A stretch of DNA of 15,839 nt from Comamonadaceae bacterium (GTDB taxonomy: Bacteria; Pseudomonadota; Gammaproteobacteria; Burkholderiales; Burkholderiaceae_C): assembly GCA_947457975.1 (NCBI GenBank), contig CANGYC010000022.1, positions 1-15,839 on the forward strand. The letters are read 5' to 3'. The translations under genes were made by a program, and so were the position numbers. Shown here piece after piece: positions 1-6,312 of this stretch. The number at the start of each line of letters is the position of its first letter. Position 1 is the first letter of the stretch. The notes below the pieces were generated by a model. The model had not been told where the DNA came from and made no database searches. It worked only from the letters and a program-made list of their open reading frames with translations.

Positions 1-6
1 AGGCAG

Positions 7-12
7 GATAAT
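7..12 (+). promoter_or_regulatory. -10 box of the rnpB promoter
   Basis: The hexamer GATAAT matches the sigma70 -10 consensus at five of six positions. It ends 7 nt before position 20, where the P1 helix of the RNase P RNA must begin, so the spacing fits an initiation site. The -35 element would lie upstream of the window. Confidence 0.65.
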
Positions 13-19
13 CAGTGCC

Positions 20-364
20 GTGAAGCACGCTAGACCGCCGCTGGTGCAAGCTGGGAAACCAGGCACTGGAGGAAGGTCCGGACTGCACAGGACGGCGTAG
101 GAGGTAACACCTCTCCACCGCAAGGTGAGGATCAGAGCAACAGAGACGAGCCGGTTGAGTCCGGGTGAAACGGGCAATCTCTACGCGCAGCAACACCAAG
201 TAGGCCAGCCCGGGGCTTGCCCCAGTCTGTGGTTCCGCAGGCATGGTTGGCGGGTAGGTGGCACCGAGCCGGGTGGGCGACCCCCGGCCCAGATGAATGG
301 CGGTCACGCCGGTCTTCGAGAGGAGGCCGGTGCACAGAATCCGGCCTATCGGCGCGCTTCACAC
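20..364 (+). ncRNA. rnpB: RNase P RNA (M1-like, bacterial type A)
   Basis: This is the catalytic RNA of ribonuclease P, which with the RnpA protein removes 5' leaders from tRNA precursors. The conserved blocks appear in the right order: GGAGGAAGGTCCGGACT near 68-84 (core of P4/CR-I), CAGAGCAACAGAGACGAGCC near 133-152, AGATGAATGGCGGTCACGCC at 291-310, and ACAGAATCCGGCCTATCG at 334-351. GTGAAGC at 20-26 pairs with GCTTCAC near 356-362 to form P1, and the helix continues after one A-C mismatch, which fixes both ends. The length of about 345 nt is usual for the type A RNA. Translated frames crossing this stretch are not genes. Confidence 0.96.
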
Positions 365-371
365 TTTTTTT
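365..371 (+). terminator. T-tract at the 3' end of rnpB
   Basis: Seven consecutive T residues follow directly after the 3' strand of the P1 helix. The RNA's own 3' helices may act as the terminator stem. No separate hairpin lies between P1 and the T run. Confidence 0.55.
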
Positions 372-411
372 GGTCAGCGTTTGGGCGTCAGGCCCTGGTC
401 TGAGCGGCGGC

Positions 412-477
412 GTGTGGGGTACGGCCCCCGGCCTCAGACTGGGGTACCAGACATCGGCCGGGGGCCGTACCCCACAC
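412..477. repeat. Palindromic element A: 22-bp perfect stem, 22-nt loop
   Basis: The arms 412-433 and 456-477 are exact reverse complements (22 of 22 pairs). They enclose a 22-nt loop at 434-455 that begins TCAGACTGGGG and ends ACCAGACATC. The loop contains CTGG and CCAG, which can form a 4-bp inner mini-stem. No T-tract follows on either strand, so this is not a standard intrinsic terminator. The loop is the exact reverse complement of the loop in the second element at 532-605. It resembles REP/BIME-type extragenic palindromes in size and place, but I do not recognise a named family. Confidence 0.9.
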
Positions 478-531
478 ACCGACAAGTGAAATGGTTGTCG
501 CGCGACGGTCTTACTTGCCAGAGCGCTTCGA
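478..531. other. Spacer between the two palindromic elements
   Basis: The 54-nt spacer holds a perfect 10-bp palindrome, GTCGCGCGAC at 497-506. CAAGT at 483-487 and ACTTG at 513-517 are complementary and flank that palindrome. No coding region or promoter was recognised. These small dyads could be part of the composite element or chance. Confidence 0.4.
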
Positions 532-605
532 CCGAGTCTGGGGTGTGCCCGGCCGGCGATGTCTGGTACCCCAGTCTGAGCTGGCCGGGCACACCCCAGG
601 CTCGG
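532..605. repeat. Palindromic element B: 26-bp stem, same 22-nt core inverted
   Basis: The arms 532-557 and 580-605 pair over 26 positions with two G-T wobbles (537/600 and 555/582) and no mismatch. The 22-nt loop at 558-579 begins GATGTCTGGT and ends ACCCCAGTCTGA, the exact reverse complement of the loop at 434-455. Stem B shares TGGGGT at its base with stem A but differs at 7 of the 19 aligned positions, and each change is matched on the opposite arm (one as a G-T wobble). It lies 51 bp past the stop codon of the minus-strand gene, with no T-tract on that strand. Confidence 0.9.
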
Positions 606-656
606 CGCACCAACCCACGACCCGCAAGGGACTGCGTGTCCAGCTCAACGCGACAC

Positions 657-2288
657 TCACCCCGCCATCGACTCGATCCGCTGCACATGCGCCAGCAGCG
701 AGCGCTTGGCCACGGGCCAGATGCGCGGGTCCACGTCGTCGTAGGCGAACTTCACCCAGTCGTCCATGCTGCCCTGGGGCAGGGCCTGCATCACCTTCAA
801 AATTTTGGCCTCGCGCTTGAGGCGGTGAGCCTTGAGCTGGGCAATCGCACCCGCTGCATCGCCCAGCACGTAACCGTGCGCGGGCAGGATGAATTCAATC
901 GCATGCTCGCTGCAGGCCTTGGCCAGCAGGTCCAGCGAGGCCAGGTAGTCGTTCATGTCGCCGTCTGGCGGGTCCACCACCGTGGTGCTGCCGTTGAGGA
1001 TGTGGTCGCCGCTGAACAGCAGCCCGTCCTCCAGCAGCGCAAAGCACACATGGTTGGCCGCGTGGCCCGGCGTGTGCAGGGCCAGCAGCGTGTGGGTGTG
1101 CTCGCCCGCGCCAAGCACCAGCTGTTCACCGTGGCCGATGGCCTGGTCGGGCGTGAATTCGCTGGCCGCGCGCGCCGTGGGGGCCGAGGCCAGACCCAGG
1201 ATGGGCGGGGTGTTTTTGCACAGGGCTTGCAGCGGCCTGGCACCGGGCGAGTGGTCGGGGTGCGAGTGCGTGCACACAATCTGCCGGATGTCCCCGCCTG
1301 CGGCTTGCCAGAGCCGCTCTAGGTGCTCGGCATCGGCCGGGCCGGGGTCGATGCAGATGTAGCCCGTGTCCGGGTCGCCCACCAGGTAGCTGTTGGTGCC
1401 GGGGCCGGTCATCACGCCGGGGTTGGGCGCGGTCAGGCGCTGCACGTTCTTGAGCAGCGCCACAGGTCGTTCGGTTTGCCAATCGAGGCTGTGCAGCATC
1501 TGCCCGTCGGGGCACACCAGGGCCAGCTCGCCAAAGGGCGATTCGTGCTCCATGTACCTGGCCTCCTGGCCGCGCAAGAGGCCGGCGCGCGGGCAGGAGG
1601 TCCACAGCGGCCCGGACGCGCAGGCGGCCAGCACCGTGTCCACCGTGGCGTAGGTCTTCAGGCGCTCGAGGGTGCGCAGGGTCGGAAAAATCATGAACAT
1701 CTGCCCGGCCTGGTGGCGTGCGAGTGCATCGGCCGGCTTGACCCACACCGGCTCGAACTGCTCGGCCTCGTCGGCCACCGGCTCCTGCCTCTCGGGCATG
1801 CGTGCCACCAAAAAGGGCACGTCAAAGCGGCGTGGGAGATCGCGGTCGGTGACCCAGTGGGCGAGCTGGAACACCTGGTCGGCGGCGGGCACCAGGCCCT
1901 GTGCTCGGCACTGGGCGAAAAAGGGCTGGTGGCGGTCCAGCGCGGCCACGTCACTCGCATCGGCCGGGCGGCCGTCGGCCCGGTGGGCCAGCAGCACGCC
2001 CAGCTCCTCGAAGCTCTCGCGCAGGGCGGCCAGCGCCTGGGTGAGGGCGCGTTCGTCCTGGGCGGGGCGCCGCCGGCTCATCTGGTGCACATCGGCCGAG
2101 GCGTCTGCCGCGTCGATGCCGCCGCCCGGAAACACGAAGGCGCCGGGCGCAAAACTGGCCTGGGCCGAGCGGCGCGTCATGAGCACTTCAAAGCCGCCGG
2201 GCGCATCGCGCAGCAGCAAAACGGTGGCGGCCGGGCGCAGGGGCGCGGGCTCGCGCTGGGCATGGAGTAATTGGGTGGCGCGGGGCAT
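657..2288 (-). CDS. Nudix hydrolase / metallo-beta-lactamase fold fusion protein
   Basis: A 543-residue two-domain hydrolase. Residues about 18-210 form a Nudix domain: FVFPGGGID at 51-59, then RESFEELGV at 90-98, the REUXEEXGU half of the Nudix box. About 30 residues separate the two parts, like the insertion in NUDT19-type proteins. Residues about 250-530 form a metallo-beta-lactamase domain of the LACTB2 type: HSHPDH at 341-346, TPGH with H409, SGDH at 426-429 and H471 give the expected two-metal ligands. Both active sites look intact. The start is the ATG at 2288; upstream extensions of the frame run antisense into dapF and do not look coding. There is no clear Shine-Dalgarno. ATGGTA at 2319-2324, read on the minus strand, is a weak -10 candidate. 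The substrate is unknown; a nucleotide- or CoA-type substrate for the Nudix half is only inference from family resemblance. It is divergent from dapF and convergent with rnpB. Confidence 0.88.
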   Translation of the reverse strand: MPRATQLLHAQREPAPLRPAATVLLLRDAPGGFEVLMTRRSAQASFAPGAFVFPGGGIDAADASADVHQMSRRRPAQDERALTQALAALRESFEELGVLLAHRADGRPADASDVAALDRHQPFFAQCRAQGLVPAADQVFQLAHWVTDRDLPRRFDVPFLVARMPERQEPVADEAEQFEPVWVKPADALARHQAGQMFMIFPTLRTLERLKTYATVDTVLAACASGPLWTSCPRAGLLRGQEARYMEHESPFGELALVCPDGQMLHSLDWQTERPVALLKNVQRLTAPNPGVMTGPGTNSYLVGDPDTGYICIDPGPADAEHLERLWQAAGGDIRQIVCTHSHPDHSPGARPLQALCKNTPPILGLASAPTARAASEFTPDQAIGHGEQLVLGAGEHTHTLLALHTPGHAANHVCFALLEDGLLFSGDHILNGSTTVVDPPDGDMNDYLASLDLLAKACSEHAIEFILPAHGYVLGDAAGAIAQLKAHRLKREAKILKVMQALPQGSMDDWVKFAYDDVDPRIWPVAKRSLLAHVQRIESMAG

Positions 2289-2346
2289 GGCGGCGGAGTC
2301 GGTCGGGTCGGGCCTTGCATGGTAAGCCAGCCTGCAGAGGCGGCCG

Positions 2347-2352
2347 GATAAT
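2347..2352 (+). promoter_or_regulatory. -10-like box immediately before dapF
   Basis: GATAAT lies 6 nt before the dapF ATG, so transcription would begin at or next to the start codon. There is no Shine-Dalgarno in the gap. The -35 region is poor (around 2324-2329). This is the same hexamer as at rnpB. It sits in the 70-bp divergent spacer shared with the minus-strand gene. Confidence 0.5.
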
Positions 2353-2358
2353 GCCGGC

Positions 2359-3246
2359 ATGCACATTCGTTTCACCAAGATGCAGGGTGCCGGCAACGAC
2401 TTCGTGGTGCTGGACGAGACCCGTGAGCCGCTGAACCTCAGCCCGGCGCAGTACCGCTTCCTGGCCGATCGGCACTTCGGCGTGGGCGCCGACCAGATCC
2501 TGAGCGTGCGACCGCCCCCGGCTGGCAGCCAGGGTATCGATTTTTCGTATGCCATCCACAACCACGATGGCAGCGAGGTGGAGCACTGCGGCAATGGCGC
2601 GCGCTGCTTCGTGCGCTACGTGCGTGACCAGGGCCTGACCCAGAAAAACTCGGTGCGCGTGCAGACCATGAACCGCGTGCTCGAGCTGCACCTGCAGCCC
2701 GACGGCCGGGTGACAGTGGACATGGGCGCGCCGGTCTTCGAGCCCGCCCGCGTGCCCTTCGACGCGCAAGGCCTGCTGCCCCGCGTGGTGCAGGACTGGG
2801 ACACCTGGCCTTTGTTTTTGGGCGAAGCCGGCACCGTGCATGTGGCGGTGCTGTCCATGGGCAACCCGCATGCGGTGCTGCTGGTCGATGAGGTGGCCAC
2901 CGCGCCGGTGCTGCACTGGGGCCCGCTGATTGAGCGCCATGCGCGCTTTTCCCAGCGGGTGAACGCCGGCTTCATGCAGGTGCTCTCGCGCGGGGAGGTC
3001 AAGCTGCGTGTGTACGAGCGGGGTGCTGGCGAGACCCTGGCCTGCGGCACCGGCGCCTGCGCGGCGGTGGTGGCCGGCATCCGCCTGGGCCTGCTGGACG
3101 AGGCGGTGGAGGTGCACACCCATGGTGGGCGGCTGCGCATCGAATGGGCACGCTCGCAAGGGCTAGAGGCGCCCGTGCGCATGACCGGCCCGGCCACCCG
3201 AGTCTTCGAGGGCGAGATCGAGCTGCCCGAGGCGCTGGCGGGCTGA
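2359..3246 (+). CDS. dapF: Diaminopimelate epimerase
   Basis: DapF is a cofactor-independent cytosolic racemase that converts LL-diaminopimelate to meso-diaminopimelate, the precursor of lysine and of the peptidoglycan stem peptide. The 295-residue protein has the expected two-fold pseudo-symmetric layout. The N-terminal GAGNDF is at 10-15. The first catalytic cysteine is C77 in EHCGNGARC and the second is C229 in ACGTGAC. GNPH at 168-171 is also present. The length is slightly above the usual 275-285. The ATG is fixed by the conserved N-terminus ([15 protein letters not shown]). The first half of the + strand block continues with a DUF484 gene and xerC, an order also known in gammaproteobacteria (dapF-DUF484-xerC). 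The product feeds MurE, encoded later in the window. Confidence 0.97.
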   Translation: MHIRFTKMQGAGNDFVVLDETREPLNLSPAQYRFLADRHFGVGADQILSVRPPPAGSQGIDFSYAIHNHDGSEVEHCGNGARCFVRYVRDQGLTQKNSVRVQTMNRVLELHLQPDGRVTVDMGAPVFEPARVPFDAQGLLPRVVQDWDTWPLFLGEAGTVHVAVLSMGNPHAVLLVDEVATAPVLHWGPLIERHARFSQRVNAGFMQVLSRGEVKLRVYERGAGETLACGTGACAAVVAGIRLGLLDEAVEVHTHGGRLRIEWARSQGLEAPVRMTGPATRVFEGEIELPEALAG

Positions 3247-3247
3247 C

Positions 3248-3275
3248 TTGCCTGCGTTTTCAAACCAGAGACAAT
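3248..3275 (+). promoter_or_regulatory. Candidate promoter before the DUF484 gene
   Basis: TTGCCT at 3248-3253 (four of six to the -35 consensus) and GACAAT at 3270-3275 (four of six to the -10) are separated by 16 bp. The -10 ends 8 nt before the ATG at 3284, so the transcript would be leaderless or nearly so. The gene may also be read from the dapF promoter. Confidence 0.4.
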
Positions 3276-3283
3276 CGCAGCCC

Positions 3284-3991
3284 ATGAAGCCCAACGCCAT
3301 CACCAACCCGATCACCGAAGACGATATCGCCAACTTCCTGGTGAACAACCCGGATTTCTTCGAGCGCCACGCTCAGCTGCTGACGGCGGTGCAGCTGTCC
3401 AGCGGGCATGGCGGGCGGGCCGTGAGCCTGCAGGAGCGTCAGGCCGAGCTGCTGCGCGACAAGATCAAGGGCCTGGAGCAGCGCATCATCGAGATGATCC
3501 GCCACGGCCAGGAAAACAGCACCATTGCCGACAAGATGCAGGCCTGGACGCGCCAGCTGCTGCTGGCTGCCAAGCCCACCGACCTGCCGAGCGTGGTGGT
3601 GAGCGAATTGCAAAAGCAGTTCCTGATTCCGCAGGCTGCTATCAAGGTCTGGGGCGTTGATGCCGCCTTCGCGGCGCAGGAATTCGCTACCGGCGTGAGC
3701 GCCGAGGCCCAGGCTTTTGCCTCCTCACTGACCCGTCCCTACTGCGGCCCCAACACGGGGCTGGAGGCGGCGCGCTGGCTGCCAGACACCGCTTCTGTGC
3801 AGTCCATGGCCGTGATCGCCCTGCGCGCCGGGGCCGCGCCCGAGGCCTTCGGCGCCCTGGTGCTGGCCTCCAGCGACCGCGAGCGTTTTTCAGCCGACAT
3901 GGCCACCGACTTCCTGCAGCGCATTGGCGAGCTGACCAGCGCAGCGCTCTCGCGCCTGCGCACCGTGGTGCCCGCCGTCCGCGCCGGCTGA
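3284..3991 (+). CDS. DUF484 (GAF-like) family protein
   Basis: A 235-residue soluble protein of the DUF484 family, whose function is not firmly established; its members fold like GAF domains. The N-terminal part (about 1-45) has the family's ITEDDIANFLVNNPDFF segment, followed by a helical, probably coiled-coil stretch at about 46-95. The GAF-like domain spans about 100-230, with RPYCGP at 151-156 and FGALVLASSDRERF at 189-202. The ATG at 3284 is preferred over an in-frame TTG at 3248 because family proteins start with this segment and the extra residues look non-coding. No Shine-Dalgarno is visible. The gene lies 37 bp after dapF and 8 bp before xerC, the conserved position of this family beside xerC; a role linked to chromosome resolution or division is inference only. 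Confidence 0.9.
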   Translation: MKPNAITNPITEDDIANFLVNNPDFFERHAQLLTAVQLSSGHGGRAVSLQERQAELLRDKIKGLEQRIIEMIRHGQENSTIADKMQAWTRQLLLAAKPTDLPSVVVSELQKQFLIPQAAIKVWGVDAAFAAQEFATGVSAEAQAFASSLTRPYCGPNTGLEAARWLPDTASVQSMAVIALRAGAAPEAFGALVLASSDRERFSADMATDFLQRIGELTSAALSRLRTVVPAVRAG

Positions 3992-3999
3992 ACCTGCCC

Positions 4000-4965
4000 A
4001 TGACGACCCCGCCGGCGACCCGCGACCCCGACTCGCAGGCGCTGGTCGAGCGCTACCTGGCCCATGTGCGCGTGCACAAGCGCCTGGCCGAGCGCACCCA
4101 GGTGCTTTATGCGCTGGACCTGCAAAAACTGCAGGCTCTGGCCGCTGAGGACGGCGTGCCTATCTTGCAGGTGCATCCCCACCATGTGCGCCGCTGGGTG
4201 GCCCAGATGCACGCCCGCGGCCGCAGCGGCCGGGGCATTGCGCTCATCCTCTCGGGCTGGCGAGGCCTGTATGTCTGGCTGGGCCGCGAAGGCCTCATGG
4301 CCATCAACCCGGTGGTGGACGTGCGGGCGCCCAAGGCGCCCAAGCCCCTGCCCAAGGCGCTGGGGGTGGACGAGGCGGTGCAGTTGGCCGCCTTCGAGAA
4401 CGAAGAAGCTTCGCCAGACCTGGAGGCGCGCGACCAGTGCGTCGTCGAGCTGCTCTACGGCTGCGGCCTGCGGCTGGGCGAGCTGGAGGGCCTGGACGCC
4501 CTGGCCAGCAGCCAGGCACGGGGCTGGGTGGACCTCGAGGCCGGTGAAGCCCATGTGCTGGGCAAGGGCGGCAAGCGCCGCAGCGTCCCGGTGGGCGGCC
4601 CGGCCCTGAAGGCCTTGCGCCACTGGCTTGAGGTGCGCCAGGCCTGGCTGAGCGCGGCGCCCGAGCCCTCGGCGGCGCTCTTCATCGGGCGGCGCGGCCA
4701 GCGCCTGTCGCCCCGGCAGCTGCGTGCGCGCCTGCGCCAGCGCTCGCTCCAGACCGGCCTGGCCACGCCCGTGCATCCGCACATGCTGCGCCACTCCTTT
4801 GCCAGCCACGTGCTGCAGTCCAGCGGTGACCTGCGCGCCGTGCAGGAACTGCTGGGGCATGCGCACATCAGCACCACCCAGGTGTACACGCGGCTCGATT
4901 TCCAGCACCTGGCCAAGGTGTACGACGCAGCTCATCCGCGGGCACAGCGCCCGGGCAAGAAGTAG
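4000..4965 (+). CDS. xerC: Site-specific tyrosine recombinase XerC
   Basis: XerC, with XerD and FtsK, resolves chromosome dimers at the dif site near the septum. The 321-residue protein has the N-terminal SAM-like core-binding domain (about 12-105) and the C-terminal catalytic domain (about 120-310). The catalytic residues are present: R158 (CGLRLGEL), K189 (GKGGKRR), H261 and R264 (HMLRHSF), H287 (LLGHAHISTTQ) and the nucleophile Y296 (VYTRLD). H287 and Y296 are nine residues apart, as in E. coli Xer proteins. The protein is about 20 residues longer than E. coli XerC, partly through an Ala/Ser/Gly-rich insertion around 167-180. The start is 8 nt after the DUF484 stop, without a clear Shine-Dalgarno, which suggests coupled translation. 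Context and full catalytic set favour housekeeping XerC over a mobile-element integrase. Confidence 0.95.
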   Translation: MTTPPATRDPDSQALVERYLAHVRVHKRLAERTQVLYALDLQKLQALAAEDGVPILQVHPHHVRRWVAQMHARGRSGRGIALILSGWRGLYVWLGREGLMAINPVVDVRAPKAPKPLPKALGVDEAVQLAAFENEEASPDLEARDQCVVELLYGCGLRLGELEGLDALASSQARGWVDLEAGEAHVLGKGGKRRSVPVGGPALKALRHWLEVRQAWLSAAPEPSAALFIGRRGQRLSPRQLRARLRQRSLQTGLATPVHPHMLRHSFASHVLQSSGDLRAVQELLGHAHISTTQVYTRLDFQHLAKVYDAAHPRAQRPGKK

Positions 4966-4993
4966 CCCGCGTTACGCCGGGCTGCGCACCCTG

Positions 4994-4999
4994 GACAAT
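4994..4999 (+). promoter_or_regulatory. -10-like box before rlmI
   Basis: GACAAT ends 8 nt before the rlmI ATG at 5008. The gap has no Shine-Dalgarno. The upstream -35 candidate (TTACGC at 4972-4977, 16 bp away) is weak. It has the same arrangement as at dapF and the DUF484 gene. Confidence 0.35.
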
Positions 5000-5007
5000 C
5001 GGCCCCC

Positions 5008-6210
5008 ATGAAAACCATTCGATTGCGCGAGGGCAAGGAGAAATCCCTGCTCAGGCGGCATCCCTGGGTGTTTGACGGTGCCGTGGCCCGCGGCGGGGCC
5101 GATGCCGGCGAGACCGTGCGCGTGGAGTCCCATGATGGGCGCTTTCTGGCCTGGGCGGCCTTCAGCCCGCAGTCGCGCATCCGGGCGCGGGTCTGGAGTT
5201 TCGAGGAAGGCCAGCGCATCGACGCCACTTTCTTTGACGAGCGCATCGCCTCGGCCATCGCCGCCCGCCGCCTATGGGACCTGCAGAGCGACGGCCTGCG
5301 CCTGGTGCACGGCGAATCCGACGGCCTGCCCGGCCTGGTGGTGGACCGCTATGGCAACACCCTGGTGGCACAGTTCGGCAGCTGCGGCGCCGAGCGCTGG
5401 AAAAAAACCATTGTCCAGTCCTTGCTCGCCCACAGCGGCTGCCAGCGCCTGTATGAGCGCTCGGACGCGAGCGTTCGCCAGCTCGAGGGCCTGCCCGAAG
5501 CCACCGGCTGGCTGGCCGGCGCACCTGCGGCGGGCGAGGACCCGGGGCTGGCGCTGGTGATCCGCGAACACGGCTGGAAGCTGGCCCTCGATATTGCCGA
5601 GGGCCACAAAACCGGCTTTTACCTGGACCAGCGCGAGAACCGCCTGCGTTTTCATGCCTGGACGCAGCAGCGGCGCTTTAGCCAGGTGCTCAACTGCTTT
5701 TGCTACACCGGCGGCTTCACGGTGGCGGCCCTGGCCGGCGGCGCAGGCCATGTCACCTCCATCGATTCTTCCGGGCCTGCGCTCGAGAAGGCGCGCGCCA
5801 ATCTGCGCCTCAATGGCCTGGACGAGGTCCGCGCCACCATGCTCGATGCCGATGTGAACGCCAGCCTGCGGCAGTTCCAGAAGGAAGGGCGGCGCTTTGA
5901 CGCCATCATCCTGGATCCCCCGAAATTCGCGCCCACGGCCGCGCATGCCGAGCGGGCCGCCAGGGCCTACAAGGACATCAACCGCCTGGCCCTGGGGCTG
6001 CTCGAGCCCGGCGGCGTGCTGTTCACCTTTTCCTGCTCTGGCGGCATCAGCGGCGACCTGTTCCACAAGATCGTGGCCTCGGCCGGCATCGACGCGGGGG
6101 TGGACGCCTTCATCAGCGAGCGCCTGGGCGGCGCGCCCGACCATCCGCTGACGGTGAATTTCCCCGAGGGCGAGTACCTCAAGGGCCTGGTGCTGGTGCG
6201 CAAGCCCTGA
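5008..6210 (+). CDS. rlmI: 23S rRNA (cytosine-C5) methyltransferase, RlmI-like
   Basis: A 400-residue class I SAM-dependent methyltransferase of the RlmI (YccW) type, which in E. coli makes 5-methylcytosine at position 1962 of 23S rRNA. The N-terminal part (about 1-75) is a PUA RNA-binding domain beginning with LREGKEKSLLRRHPWVF. The family signature FYLDQRENR is at 204-212. SAM-binding motif I is CFCYTGGF at 230-237, with the acidic D253 following. DPPKF at 303-307 is motif IV, and SCS at 342-344 holds the expected catalytic cysteine C343. Length and domain order match RlmI. The gene starts 42 bp after xerC. The subfamily member (RlmI rather than a close paralogue) is assigned by motif resemblance; the exact target is not provable here. 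Confidence 0.9.
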   Translation: MKTIRLREGKEKSLLRRHPWVFDGAVARGGADAGETVRVESHDGRFLAWAAFSPQSRIRARVWSFEEGQRIDATFFDERIASAIAARRLWDLQSDGLRLVHGESDGLPGLVVDRYGNTLVAQFGSCGAERWKKTIVQSLLAHSGCQRLYERSDASVRQLEGLPEATGWLAGAPAAGEDPGLALVIREHGWKLALDIAEGHKTGFYLDQRENRLRFHAWTQQRRFSQVLNCFCYTGGFTVAALAGGAGHVTSIDSSGPALEKARANLRLNGLDEVRATMLDADVNASLRQFQKEGRRFDAIILDPPKFAPTAAHAERAARAYKDINRLALGLLEPGGVLFTFSCSGGISGDLFHKIVASAGIDAGVDAFISERLGGAPDHPLTVNFPEGEYLKGLVLVRKP

Positions 6211-6312
6211 AACCGGAGCGCCGTTACACTCCCGCTCCTTCCGCTGGCTTGGCCGCTGTCATGGCCTGGCCAGGCGTTTCGTGTAAGTTAGCGCTTTTCC
6301 TGCAGAGGCCCC
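6211..6312 (+). promoter_or_regulatory. Spacer before the COG0523 GTPase with a 12-bp palindrome
   Basis: GCCTGGCCAGGC at 6264-6275 is a perfect 12-bp palindrome. It could be an operator or a small rlmI terminator stem, although only a short GTTTC follows. Weak -10-like hexamers occur, such as TACACT near 6225-6230 and TAAGTT near 6285-6290. AGAGG at 6304-6308 is a Shine-Dalgarno 4 nt before the ATG. No Zur-like AT-rich dyad was found. Confidence 0.3.

Noticed and set aside
412..605. CRISPR-like or intrinsic-terminator reading of the two hairpins
   Set aside because: There are only two copies, in inverted rather than direct orientation, and no T-tract follows either stem.
297..1322. 341-codon plus-strand frame across rnpB, the hairpins and the antisense of the MBL gene
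   Set aside because: It crosses an RNA gene and both palindromes and has no family resemblance; it is a GC-rich open-frame artefact.
2289..2594. N-terminal extension of the minus-strand Nudix-MBL frame
   Set aside because: It runs antisense into dapF, shows no domain similarity, and would remove the divergent promoter spacer.
2188..3159. 323-codon minus-strand frame opposite dapF
   Set aside because: It is a mirror frame of a conserved gene with His/Ala-rich low-complexity translation and no recognised motif.
3739..4935. 398-codon minus-strand frame opposite xerC
   Set aside because: It is a shadow of the catalytically intact xerC, with no ribosome binding site or family signature.
4000..4965. 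Phage or integron integrase instead of XerC
   Set aside because: The neighbours (dapF, DUF484), the length and the absence of attachment sites or mobile genes favour the housekeeping recombinase.
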